Positions 1 to 6,659 of a DNA stretch of 64,000 bases are shown here, one piece after another. Under the pieces are notes generated by a model, which did not search any database, had not been told where the DNA came from, and was given only the letters and a program-made list of their open reading frames with translations. The stretch is from Algoriphagus formosus. GTDB taxonomy: Bacteria > Bacteroidota > Bacteroidia > Cytophagales > Cyclobacteriaceae. A program made the position numbers and the translations under genes. The DNA lies in contig NZ_NIUC01000001.1 in NCBI RefSeq assembly GCF_002807035.1, forward strand, positions 248,001 through 312,000. Reading direction: 5' to 3'. Each line of letters starts with the position of its first letter. Position 1 is the stretch's first letter.

Positions 1-1
1 T

Positions 2-247
2 TTTGATAAGCCCTTGCTTGACAATGCGGCGCATTCTCTTGAGGAGGCTTATCCTTCGCCACTGGTAAGTGCTGAAAGTTTTGGTCACTCAGGCTTTACA
101 GGCACCTTTGTCTTGGCTGACCCGGTGCATAAACTCACCTTTATTTTTCTCTCCAATCGGGTATATCCCACAAGAGATCATCGGAAACTGTACAGCTTAG
201 GAATTCGGGAAGCCTTGCAGGATGTTTTTTATCGGGCGGTGAATTGA
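2..247 (+). CDS. C-terminal end of a serine hydrolase / beta-lactamase-family protein (5' truncated by window)
   Basis: Only the last 81 codons lie in the window; the frame is open from base 2. The piece carries an HSGFTGT box, which fits the third catalytic motif of class C beta-lactamase-like serine hydrolases, followed by FIFLSNRVYPT. That pairing is usual at the end of Bacteroidota serine hydrolases, often the C-terminal half of a glycoside hydrolase family 3 plus beta-lactamase fusion. The role is probably cell-wall or amino-sugar related, but the catalytic SxxK is outside the window, so substrate cannot be told. It converges on the mnmE remnant and marks the chromosomal side of the inserted DNA. 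Confidence 0.7.
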   Translation, partial: FDKPLLDNAAHSLEEAYPSPLVSAESFGHSGFTGTFVLADPVHKLTFIFLSNRVYPTRDHRKLYSLGIREALQDVFYRAVN

Positions 248-276
248 TTTGAAATAGGCTAGGTGAGGGGATTGGA

Positions 277-294
277 TCACTTCCCAATACATAA
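277..294 (-). repeat. mnmE-end attachment-like site 1 (outer left)
   Basis: These are the last 18 bp of the mnmE remnant, TCACTTCCCAATACATAA on the plus strand. They resemble the copies at 1107-1124 and 27069-27086, with several differences. The site is the probable chromosomal boundary of the oldest insertion at this locus. Confidence 0.6.
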
Positions 295-492
295 TGTCGA
301 AAAGAAATTCGCCAAAAGGTCGTCAGTGGTAATCTTTCCAAGGAAATGTAAGGATCGAAGGATATCCATGGCTAGGAAATCATTGGTGACTTCCTGATCC
401 AAACCATCCAAAACATCAAGCAGGGATTCTCTAGTTTTGGTCAGGCTGTCAAAATGCCGAATATTGGTTGTGACAGTATTTCCGGTTTTGAA
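277..492 (-). pseudogene. Displaced, decayed copy of the mnmE 3' end
   Basis: The 71 codons from FKTGNTV to the terminal CIGK match the end of the intact mnmE at 27069-27296: 63 of 71 aligned residues are the same. The homology stops abruptly at base 492; above it the two copies share nothing. The remnant has lost four residues (12 bp) in the conserved GEITGEIT stretch, which leaves it 216 bp against 228 bp in the intact gene. There is no N-terminal part, so no MnmE GTPase can be made from it. It is best read as the old tail of mnmE pushed aside when foreign DNA carrying a substitute tail inserted. The stop here is TGA rather than TAA. Confidence 0.88.
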
Positions 493-527
493 TAAATACA
501 CAAATAATTCATACTCTTTGAATTATC

Positions 528-767
528 TCAAACAGTCTTTTTAAGCTTTTCAGAAATGAAAACCTTAATCACACTTTGCCTGGTTATCCCTAGATTCCTA
601 GCTACTTTATCCAATTCTTGAACCATCCACTCTGGAAAGTCTACACTTACTCTTTTTGGTTTTTGGCCAGGTCTGGTATTTTTTTCCAAATCAAGAAATT
701 CAATGAGATTTTCAATATCGTCAAATTTCTTGTCAAATTCAGCCGCTGTAATAGATTTCTTTTTCAT
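528..767 (-). CDS. brnA: BrnA-like antitoxin (ribbon-helix-helix)
   Basis: This 79-residue basic protein would bind the neighbouring BrnT toxin and repress the shared promoter. A short acidic N-terminal part is followed by RVSVDFPEWMVQELDKVA and an ITRQSVIKVFISEKL helix, the beta-helix-helix arrangement of MetJ/Arc/CopG-type antitoxins. The toxin gene lies immediately upstream on the same strand and overlaps it by 29 bp, the usual BrnTA order. Family assignment comes from fold and context; 'BrnA' is an inference from the BrnT partner. Confidence 0.72.
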   Translation of the reverse strand: MKKKSITAAEFDKKFDDIENLIEFLDLEKNTRPGQKPKRVSVDFPEWMVQELDKVARNLGITRQSVIKVFISEKLKKTV

Positions 768-999
768 TTTCTCTGGATCTTCTTACCGATATAATTCTTT
801 TTGAATCTGAGCGAACTGTGTAAATGGTTGACCAAATAGCCCCATTAAGTTCGGCAATCATCATAAATCGCTGTTCATCAATTGTACGTGCTTTAATTAT
901 GATCCTATTCGGATCGTTCCATAATTTTATGGATTCTTCAAAATCAATTCCATGTTTGATTTTATTAGCCTTACTTTTTGATGGATCAAATTCAAACAT
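739..999 (-). CDS. brnT: BrnT family toxin
   Basis: This 86-residue protein starts FEFDPSKSKANKIKHGI and contains FEES, a central IYTVR strand and a C-terminal RIISVRRSRENE. These are the typical order and motifs of BrnT, a RelE-fold ribonuclease that blocks translation until held by BrnA. It is the first gene of the pair and overlaps the antitoxin gene. The module lies outside the main island, between the mnmE remnant and the left att site. It is therefore probably cargo left by an earlier element and may help keep the locus in place. Confidence 0.82.
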   Translation of the reverse strand: MFEFDPSKSKANKIKHGIDFEESIKLWNDPNRIIIKARTIDEQRFMMIAELNGAIWSTIYTVRSDSKRIISVRRSRENEKEIYYSG

Positions 1000-1106
1000 A
1001 AATTTGACTTACCTAGAAAACACTTCTAATTTAATCATATTTGTAAAAATGGCTCAAAAATTACGTAAAAAATAATCAGAAAAGGAGTCCTATTGTCCAA
1101 ATAGTC

Positions 1107-1124
1107 TTACTTCCCGATGCAATA
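1107..1124 (+). repeat. attL of the genomic island (mnmE-end 18-mer)
   Basis: TTACTTCCCGATGCAATA matches TTACTTTCCGATGCAAAA at the end of intact mnmE (27069-27086) in 16 of 18 positions. No coding sequence surrounds it here, so its likeness to the mnmE end is best explained by integration. Copies of an AGCAACA motif follow about 40-60 bp inside the island. Confidence 0.8.
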
Positions 1125-1163
1125 TCTTTTCAATACCTGTATATCAGGTAGTTATGTCGTAAT

Positions 1164-1185
1164 AGCAACAGATTAGCAACAAGAA
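1164..1185 (+). other. Putative left arm-type integrase sites (AGCAACA repeats)
   Basis: AGCAACA occurs at 1164-1170 and again inside TTAGCAACAAGAA at 1173-1185. The identical 13-mer lies near the right end at 26993-27005 in the same orientation. Repeated motifs at both ends of an integrase-borne element suggest arm sites; the function is inferred from placement. Confidence 0.5.
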
Positions 1186-1243
1186 GTGTTGATATTAGGC
1201 TAATTAAGGACTAAAGAAAGGAAAAACGAAGTGTGCGGGCATA

Positions 1244-1276
1244 AAAAAACCGCTCCACAAAGGAAGCGGTTTTTAT
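1244..1276 (-). terminator. Hairpin terminator of the DUF6266 gene
   Basis: CCGCT-CC and GG-A-AGCGG arms, with one bulged base, are flanked by an A-run on the left and a T-run on the right. The hairpin could therefore stop transcription in both directions. It lies 18 bp past the stop of the minus-strand gene at 1294-1935. Confidence 0.7.
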
Positions 1277-1293
1277 CGAAAACACCAATCGCT

Positions 1294-1935
1294 TTACGCA
1301 ACTGTTACAGAGCCTAAATAAACGCTGTTGGCGACTTTTGTACCGTCTTCTGATACAAACCCTAAGAAGACTTCTACATCTTCTCCTGAGTACTCAGAAG
1401 GTACAGGAATGGCTGCAGCTGCGGCACTCCTTGCAGGTCCAGCAGTTGTAAAAACTGCTTCTCCACGGGTAGTGTTCAAAAGGGCAATCAGCGCCTTGTC
1501 TGTTGCCTGAGCACTACCACTGCCTGAGTTATCTGTCCAGGTCACTTCCACTGATCCAGCACTTGGAGAAGTGGCAGCACCGTTGGCAGCTCCTGTGAGA
1601 TTTCCACGAGTAACCAATGCACTTGCATAGTCAATCATGAAGTTTGGATAAACTCCGGTAATCGCATTGTTCAGGTTGTATGACATGGCCGCATTGAACT
1701 GGGTCATTTTGTTTGCATACAACTTGAAACCGACTCTCAGGAAGTCTGTCATGGGCTGCAAGAACCGCAAGACAGTTGAGAACTTCGAACGCTGGTCAAC
1801 CTGACCTTCCGTTCTTGGATTCGCTACACTGGAAGGTTTGATGCGCAGGTAATCGATGCCCTTCCAAGTTCCACCGATTACATTCCCTACTTGGCCTGAT
1901 ACGCCACCGAGAATACCTTGATTAATTTTTCCCAT
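1294..1935 (-). CDS. DUF6266 family protein
   Basis: This 213-residue protein has no known function. The N-terminal half is typical of the DUF6266 family of Bacteroidota: MGKINQGILGG, then GTWKGIDYLR, NPRTEGQ, and a hydrophobic LQPMTDFLRVGF segment. The second half is Ala/Gly/Ser/Thr-rich with a beta-sandwich-like VTWTDNSGSGSAQATDKALI, which recalls immunoglobulin-like surface modules. There is no signal peptide. The gene is monocistronic with its own terminator and is the first gene inside the left end of the island. Family members are frequent in prophage and mobile DNA, so a structural or surface role is possible, but nothing in the sequence proves it. Confidence 0.75.
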   Translation of the reverse strand: MGKINQGILGGVSGQVGNVIGGTWKGIDYLRIKPSSVANPRTEGQVDQRSKFSTVLRFLQPMTDFLRVGFKLYANKMTQFNAAMSYNLNNAITGVYPNFMIDYASALVTRGNLTGAANGAATSPSAGSVEVTWTDNSGSGSAQATDKALIALLNTTRGEAVFTTAGPARSAAAAAIPVPSEYSGEDVEVFLGFVSEDGTKVANSVYLGSVTVA

Positions 1936-2113
1936 CTCTTTACGATTTTTAAGGAGTTAAACATTTGCTTGGACTTGACACGGACTTACCATGGATTTGC
2001 CCTTCGCCAACTAAATTACTTCAAGAATTAGGCGGTAGTTCTCTCTTGGGTGCTGTTGCGGTGGTGTGCTTTATTTTGCTTTTGTCGCCCTGTTTTTTTG
2101 GCAGGGCAGGAAG

Positions 2114-2560
2114 TTACCCTGCATCTGCTTCTTTCATCAAGTCATAAAATATGGCTTGTCTGGCAGTATCAATCATCTTTAGTGTGACTTTGATTTTTTG
2201 CTCGTTGGTATCGAGTAGTTGAAGGGCTTGAATTGCCTTTTGAAATGCCAGGGCTTTGCAGCTTGCTTTGGTAGAGCTTTCCCGGATCAGCTTTCGGCTT
2301 TCATCAATAGTCACAAATGGAATTACAGAGCCTTTCAGGAGATAGTGAAATGATTTTGACCTCCACAATCCAAAGCAAAGCCAAAAGAGAAATTCCCTGT
2401 CCTCTTGGTTGTCGGTGAGGCAAACAAAGCAATTCGGGCAAGCGTTGTTGAGCGGTTTCCCGCTGTTCAATCCTTTATTCAGGATAAAGAAGTGCGGCTG
2501 TTGGTAGCTGCTTTCCAGTCGATGTGTTTTGATACGAAACGATTTCATACAGTGAGCCAT
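2114..2560 (-). CDS. Conserved Bacteroidota mobile-element protein (DUF6943-like)
   Basis: This is a hypothetical protein of 148 residues from the chosen ATG at 2560. The frame is open to 2599, but the first 13 codons look non-conserved; an ATG at 2548 is also possible. It contains HFFILNKGLNSGKPL, then CPNCFVC, a possible metal-binding CxxC-xxC cluster, then FLFWLCFGLW and GSVIPFVTI. A C-terminal helical part follows. The pattern fits a family seen in Bacteroidota conjugative and integrative elements (DUF6943 as far as I recognise it). There is no signal peptide or membrane segment apart from the short FWLCFGLW stretch. Function is unknown. Confidence 0.65.
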   Translation of the reverse strand: MAHCMKSFRIKTHRLESSYQQPHFFILNKGLNSGKPLNNACPNCFVCLTDNQEDREFLFWLCFGLWRSKSFHYLLKGSVIPFVTIDESRKLIRESSTKASCKALAFQKAIQALQLLDTNEQKIKVTLKMIDTARQAIFYDLMKEADAG

Positions 2561-2665
2561 TAAAGTTTTGCTCGCTGCGCTTCGCATATATTTTTTCAAA
2601 AGAGAAAAGAAAAAAGGGAAAAAAAGAAAAGAGAAAGCTGTCTTTCAGGCGGGTGAGGCTCGGCT

Positions 2666-2738
2666 GTCAAGGTTTTTGGAAAAAATACTACCCGAAGGGT
2701 GGAGATTTTTTTCAAAACCCGTAGGGCTTGACCTTGAC
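2666..2738 (+). repeat. Structured hairpin repeat, copy 1
   Basis: The core at 2678-2712, AATACTACCCgaaGGGTGG with flanking A- and T-runs, folds on itself. It is enclosed by GGTTTT/AAAACC and GTCAAGG/CCTTGAC arms. The core matches copy 2 almost base for base, while the outer arms differ in sequence but still pair. Confidence 0.65.
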
Positions 2739-3027
2739 TGTCCGAAAGTGCGATGGGCATGTGCGAACCCGCCTATCTTTGCTTTTCTCTTTTTAAAATT
2801 TTCCCTTAACGAGTAAAAAAAAGAGCCCCCTAAAAAGGAAGCTCTGAAAGGCACAACTCGAACCAAAAAACACGCAGCGTATAATCTGTGATGCCACAAC
2901 GCTGAATGCCTGCATGAAACGGGAGACCTGAGGTGCGAACGCCCGCCAACAACCACCGGCTGCCGAAACGGACTCTGAATAATAACTTAAACATAATGCC
3001 CTCACACTACAGGACGGTGCGATTGCA

Positions 3028-3101
3028 GCAAGGGCTGTGGAAAAAAAATACTACCCGTAGGGTGGAGATTTTTTTTCCTAACAGGCGAAGCGAACCCTTG
3101 C
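3028..3101 (+). repeat. Structured hairpin repeat, copy 2
   Basis: The same AATACTACCCgtaGGGTGG core (3039-3078) with A/T-run stems is enclosed here by GCAAGGG (3028-3034) and CCCTTGC (3095-3101). The change of outer arms relative to copy 1, with pairing kept, suggests selection for structure. Confidence 0.65.
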
Positions 3102-3160
3102 AGCTCTCGCATCCGCACGCCTGTAACTTTGCTTTATGTTTGAGTTATTTATTGTCTGAT

Positions 3161-3379
3161 TTACCGACAGCATGAACTGTTACCACCTTCTTGGATTGGT
3201 GGGCATGCCACTGTACCATAAGAGCAGTAAACGCAACAATCACCTTGTAACGGTTTAAGTATCTCCTTACAATTTTCGCACTCATAGAAATACTGACACG
3301 CATCTGTAGGCATGGTTTCTTCTTTCTCATGTCCACATTTAGGACAAGTAATTGTTGATTTAAGGACTACTTCACTCAT
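3161..3379 (-). CDS. GDCCVxC domain-containing protein, mercury cluster
   Basis: This 72-residue cytosolic protein has an N-terminal zinc-ribbon-like half (CPKCGH at about residue 13, then CENCKE) followed by the family signature GDCCVYCSYGTVACPPIQ and a CC near the end. GDCCVxC proteins accompany mer and other heavy-metal genes; their many paired cysteines suggest thiol binding of Hg(II) or related metals, but the reaction is unknown. The ATG overlaps the stop of merTP by 4 bp (ATGA), so the two are translationally coupled. It is the last gene of the ArsR-MerTP-GDCC operon. Confidence 0.85.
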   Translation of the reverse strand: MSEVVLKSTITCPKCGHEKEETMPTDACQYFYECENCKEILKPLQGDCCVYCSYGTVACPPIQEGGNSSCCR

Positions 3380-3984
3380 TTTGATTTGTTTACCGATTCT
3401 ACTTTGTAACCTGTTTTGTTAACAGCTGATTTTACTTGCTCAATGTCTGTTTTAGATTCATCAAACGTTACCACTGCATTTGCTTTTTCATAAGAAACCT
3501 CTAATCCTAAAATACCAGGAAGCTTACCAATTTCAAGTTTTACATGTTCTTCGCATCCCGTACAGGTCATTCCAACAATATTGATTTCGTAGGTTGATTC
3601 GAAATTGACATTTTCTGATTCTGATAGTTTGGTTTTGGGGTAAAAAGTATCTGAGTAATAAGGGAATGCAAGCATGATCGCTGCAAATACCGTCACTATA
3701 CCAAGGAATTTCTTTGACTGCCAAAAAGAGGGCTTTTCTTCATCACAAACGCAGGCAATTTCTTCCTCCGTTCTTGGCCTCAATTTCTGATACCATGCAA
3801 ATGCTAAAACGACTACAGTTATTCCAATCAACCAAGGGCGAAAAGGTTCTAACCAAGAAAATGTTGCAGCTACTCCACTTGAACCTGCAAGTAGTGCCAA
3901 CACTGGTGTAATGCAACAAAGCGATGCACTAATAGCCGTCAATACGCTTGTCATTGCTAATGAGCTTGATTTCTTGTTTTTCAT
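3376..3984 (-). CDS. merTP: Mercuric transport protein MerTP (MerT-MerP fusion)
   Basis: This 202-residue inner-membrane protein takes up Hg(II). The N-terminal MerT part has a first membrane helix with the Cys pair SLCCITP (C23, C24), a second helix near 50-65, and a cytosolic loop with ACVC near residue 78. A third helix follows. The C-terminal 65 residues are a MerP-like heavy-metal domain with GMTCTGCEEH near residue 140 and a predicted betaalphabeta fold. Such fusions are usual in Bacteroidota. It overlaps both neighbours by 4 bp (ArsR upstream, GDCC downstream). No mercuric reductase (merA) or lyase follows in the window, which is odd for an uptake system. Confidence 0.9.
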   Translation of the reverse strand: MKNKKSSSLAMTSVLTAISASLCCITPVLALLAGSSGVAATFSWLEPFRPWLIGITVVVLAFAWYQKLRPRTEEEIACVCDEEKPSFWQSKKFLGIVTVFAAIMLAFPYYSDTFYPKTKLSESENVNFESTYEINIVGMTCTGCEEHVKLEIGKLPGILGLEVSYEKANAVVTFDESKTDIEQVKSAVNKTGYKVESVNKSK

Positions 3985-4349
3985 AATGCTGATTCTTTTT
4001 CTGGTGTTAATAGCCCAAATATTGGATTCAGAATGAGGTTGTTGGATTCGGAAATAGAGTAGAATATTGTTTGACCTACTTTGTTTGTTTCAACCAGACC
4101 TGCATCTTTTAGCTTTCTCAAATGCTGAGAAATAGCAGGAACTGTCATGCCCAGAATATCGCTAAGATCACATGGACACATTTTGGATTCCTTTTCCAAT
4201 AGAAACAGAATCTTTAGGCGTACTTCATTACCAGCAAGATTAAGTGTTCTTGCTATTTGGTTTATTGTATTCTCTACTTTTTCAATGTCTTGTTTACACT
4301 GGATGATCTGTTGTGCATCAGCATAAACTCTAATACAAGATTTCGTCAT
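3981..4349 (-). CDS. ArsR/SmtB family metal-responsive repressor of the mer operon
   Basis: This 122-residue winged-helix protein has LAGNEVRLKILFLLEKES, a CPCDLSDILGMTVPAISQHLRKLKDAGLVET recognition region (split here by the CPCD metal-binding motif) and a wing NKVGQTIFYSI. The ELCVCDL-like position at the start of helix alpha-3 carries CPCD, the site where ArsR-type proteins bind thiophilic metals. Cys5 and Cys18 add possible ligands. It is the first gene of the operon and overlaps merTP by 4 bp. Two perfect palindromes lie directly upstream, so autoregulation with release by Hg(II) is likely. It takes the place that MerR has in proteobacterial mer operons. Confidence 0.88.
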   Translation of the reverse strand: MTKSCIRVYADAQQIIQCKQDIEKVENTINQIARTLNLAGNEVRLKILFLLEKESKMCPCDLSDILGMTVPAISQHLRKLKDAGLVETNKVGQTIFYSISESNNLILNPIFGLLTPEKESAL

Positions 4350-4359
4350 ATAGAATCGT

Positions 4360-4379
4360 ATTTAAGAGATTACTTAAAT
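4360..4379. promoter_or_regulatory. Proximal ArsR operator
   Basis: ATTTAAG-N6-CTTAAAT is a perfect 7-6-7 inverted repeat 11 bp upstream of the ArsR start codon. The same half-sites recur at 4409-4428. Its place just after the promoter -7 box suits repression. Confidence 0.75.
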
Positions 4380-4384
4380 AAATA

Positions 4385-4419
4385 CAAAGAAAGGAAAAAG
4401 AGTTTAATATTTAAGCAAA
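4385..4419 (-). promoter_or_regulatory. Promoter of the mer operon
   Basis: Read on the minus strand, TTTG (4419-4416) is followed after 23 bp by TTTCTTTG (4392-4385). This is close to the Bacteroidota TTTG / TAnnTTTG pattern. The upstream TTTG lies inside the spacer of the distal operator and the -7 box lies between the two operators. Confidence 0.5.
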
Positions 4420-4430
4420 TACTTAAATAT
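4407..4430. promoter_or_regulatory. Distal ArsR operator
   Basis: ATATTTAAG-N6-CTTAAATAT is a perfect 9-6-9 palindrome. It contains the same 7-bp half-sites as the proximal operator, and the two centres are 49 bp apart. Confidence 0.75.
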
Positions 4431-5377
4431 ATCAATCAGAGATAAGCTTCATTACGATAGGTGTGTGAACGCAGGTAAACCCAGGCGAAGTCATTTCTGC
4501 GAGCCGCCTGCGAGCGGAGCAAGGGTGGTGGCTGCAAAAGCCCGAAGAATGAGGGCGGCAGACGCCTACCGTTTACGGCAGGGCTGGCGTGTTTTTTTGC
4601 ATCAGGGTCGGCAAAGGCAAGGGTAGCGACTGAACGGAACGAAACGATTGTTGGAAAGGAATGGAGCAATAACTGCCTGCAATAGTTTTGGTAGGGTTTG
4701 TATTTTTTGATTGCAGTACAAACCCATTGGAGGGGGATTGCAGGCAGATTGCGGAATGACGGTGCGTTGGCTCGTGTAGTGAAGTGAAAGAGCTATTCTT
4801 GTGAGCGGTGCTGAAAGTGGCTGAGTTGAAGGAATGAGGAACGAATGACTGAAACGAAGCGACTGAAAGCACATTGGGGAAAGCAAAAAACATGACAGCC
4901 CGATCAGCCCGCAGCGACCCGCAGGCGAGCAAAAACAATAAGCAGCGGCAGACCCCCAATTAAAAATATTGTGAGTGTAGCGAACACCTTAGAAGGGGTT
5001 TGGGGGGATGAAATAGCTGCGAGTGAGGAAGGAGAGAGTGTGTGAAGCAAAACAAGTGAACGGCAGTGAGTGAGCACCTACTGGAGCGCAAACGAGCTGG
5101 TAAGTGAACGGTATATGCAAGGGCGACCGAAGGGAGTTCATTTTATAACCCTTGCAGATATGTTTTTGCGGAACAAAACGGAACGACTGACGAACACCGC
5201 TTTACCTGCGTTGGGGGGTGCGTTGGGAAAAGCAAGTGTGGCACGGTATGGAATGTAGCGCAGCGGAATGGAATAACGTGCTACTCTTGCTGTGTGGTGC
5301 AGGAAGTGGGTGAATGTAAAGAGTGAGGTACGAACGAATGCAATGAACCTACTGGAAGCACATGGGTGAGGGTGGGG
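4431..5377. other. About 950 bp of non-coding, purine-rich DNA between the mer and cus clusters
   Basis: No supportable gene is present. Open frames here lack any domain, start signal or codon pattern. The plus strand is rich in G and A, especially from 4790 on, and made of diverged short units. For example 4836-4880 and 5322-5368 share a GAGGAACGAATGA... then GAAGCACATGGG pattern. A hairpin TGCAAGGG/CCCTTGCA sits at 5116-5156 and recalls the arms of the repeat at 3028. Such DNA is common beside lost transfer regions in Bacteroidota elements; an oriT remnant is possible but unproven. Confidence 0.5.
5116..5156 (+). repeat. Hairpin with TGCAAGGG/CCCTTGCA arms
   Basis: Perfect 8-bp arms at 5116-5123 and 5149-5156 enclose 25 bases. 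The arms match the outer arms of the structured repeat at 3028-3101, but the AATACTACCC core is missing. Confidence 0.5.
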
Positions 5378-6175
5378 TTATTTCGCTAATCTTAAAATCC
5401 TTGTTGCTCCTCTAAATACAATAATGAAAACAACAGAACCAATAACTAAGTCAGGTATTTTACTTTCAAAATAGTAGACTAAGCCTCCAGCCAAAATTAC
5501 ACCTAAATTGATGATAATATCATTGGAAGTAAAAATTGCAGAAGCTTGCATGTGTGCTTCTTTGCTCTTCGCCTTTTGAATCAGGTAAAGTGAAACGGAA
5601 TTTGCCAAAAGAGCTAAAAAGGATATGATAATCATGTTTTGAAAAATCGGTATGCCATCAGATCCTACAAAACGTCTAATGACTTCCAATAAACCAAATA
5701 GAGCTAATGACATTTGAAAGTACCCACTTAGTTTAGCTACTTTCTTTTTACGAATTAATGTTTGACCTACTGCCAGTAAGCTTAATGCATACACTAACGA
5801 ATCTGCTAGCATATCCAAAGAATCTGCCACCAACCCCATAGATTTAGAAATCAAGCCGAATAGCATTTCAAGAACAAAAAAGACAAAATTGATGATAAGA
5901 ACAGCCCAAAGGATTTTTCGTTGGTTGCTTGGGTCTGATTCTACATCAATTACTACCTGTGATTGTGTGTTTGATATTAGTTTTGAACCTAATTTTAGTT
6001 CTGCTAATATCCTTTCAATTTCCGTAGTATTGCCAATGTGAAATATGGTTAGTTTCCTTTGAGGTATCTCAAATTCAAGTTGTTTGATTTCGTTTATTCC
6101 ATCCAATTTCATCCGAATCATTTGTTCCTCAGAAGGGCAATCCATTTGTGATATTTTGAATACAGATTTTTCCAT
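5378..6175 (-). CDS. Cation diffusion facilitator (CDF) transporter with degenerate N-terminal metal domain
   Basis: This CDF-family transporter exports divalent metal (Zn, Co, Cd or similar) in exchange for protons. From the chosen ATG at 6175 it is 265 residues; the frame is open to 6214, but that start would overlap the previous gene and add an unconserved tail. Residues 1-70 form a betaalphabeta fold like a heavy-metal domain but with MDCPSEEQ in place of CxxC. Then come about six membrane helices with SLDMLADSLVY (the family HxxxD-type site, here D...D) and SNDIIINLG. It is the last gene of the copper operon, 23 bp after the haem-binding gene. Confidence 0.85.
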   Translation of the reverse strand: MEKSVFKISQMDCPSEEQMIRMKLDGINEIKQLEFEIPQRKLTIFHIGNTTEIERILAELKLGSKLISNTQSQVVIDVESDPSNQRKILWAVLIINFVFFVLEMLFGLISKSMGLVADSLDMLADSLVYALSLLAVGQTLIRKKKVAKLSGYFQMSLALFGLLEVIRRFVGSDGIPIFQNMIIISFLALLANSVSLYLIQKAKSKEAHMQASAIFTSNDIIINLGVILAGGLVYYFESKIPDLVIGSVVFIIVFRGATRILRLAK

Positions 6176-6197
6176 TATAAAAAACAAAGGTTTTTTT

Positions 6198-6659
6198 TCA
6201 CCTATCAATATCAACTAATATTGAATCAAAGTAACTAACCAAAAGAGTTTTTTTTAGCGAATCCAGTTTGGCTTCTGAATGAAGAAATAGGTAGGATGGC
6301 ATTGGCATTTTATCGTTATCAATTTGACTTAGAATTGATTTTAGTTTTGTCCGTTTCATTCGATTTGATAGAAGACCAAATTCTGATAGGTTTAATTCAG
6401 AATTTCCTTCTGAAATATGATTCTGTAAAAGAAAGCCTATAGGTTGAACATTACTGTACCATGGGTATTTGGTTTGGTTGCTATGGCAATCATAACAGGA
6501 TGCTCGGATAATATTTCCAATGACAATAGGGGACTCGTAATGCTCAATAAAATCAGCATTGGTAACTGGTTCTATTTCATTGCGTTGGACGGGGACAAAT
6601 TGAATCCCCACCAACACAATTAAAACTATCCATAGAGATAATTTAAGCCATTTTTTCAT
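6198..6659 (-). CDS. Haem-binding domain-containing protein (membrane-anchored cytochrome-like)
   Basis: This is a 153-residue protein from the ATG at 6659. An N-terminal membrane helix (KLSLWIVLIVLVGIQFVPV) anchors a periplasmic domain with ASCYDCHSNQTKYPWYS, a CxxCH haem c attachment motif followed by the family's YPWY. It ends MPMPSYLFLHSEAKL, where Met/His could ligate haem or copper. The family is the small haem_bd group common in Bacteroidota metal operons; electron transfer or copper handling in the periplasm is inferred. Its ATG overlaps the TGA of the DUF3347 gene (ATGA), showing coupling. Confidence 0.82.
   Translation of the reverse strand: MKKWLKLSLWIVLIVLVGIQFVPVQRNEIEPVTNADFIEHYESPIVIGNIIRASCYDCHSNQTKYPWYSNVQPIGFLLQNHISEGNSELNLSEFGLLSNRMKRTKLKSILSQIDNDKMPMPSYLFLHSEAKLDSLKKTLLVSYFDSILVDIDR

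Larger units (their letters stand above)
2561..3160. other. 600-bp non-coding stretch with paired hairpins
   Basis: No convincing gene lies here. Short open frames on both strands are rich in Lys, Phe and Arg, have no recognisable domain and run through the hairpins. The stretch holds two copies of a structured repeat (2666-2738 and 3028-3101). Each is followed 40-60 bp later by a plus-strand TAnnTTTGC box (TATCTTTGC at 2774, TAACTTTGC at 3124). No open gene follows either box, so these may be leaders left behind when transfer genes were deleted. Confidence 0.55.

Noticed and set aside
2087..2107. GCCCTG/CAGGGC hairpin as terminator of the gene at 2114-2560
   Set aside because: The arms pair, but no T-run follows on the minus strand, so it does not fit a Rho-independent terminator.
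2568..2816. Open frame of 82 residues rich in Lys/Arg/Phe
   Set aside because: It starts inside the hypothetical gene on the other strand and runs through the hairpin repeat; no domain and no credible start.
4436..4959. Several overlapping open frames on the minus strand
   Set aside because: Ser/Pro/Leu-rich translations of purine-rich non-coding DNA, overlapping each other in different frames and with no recognisable family.
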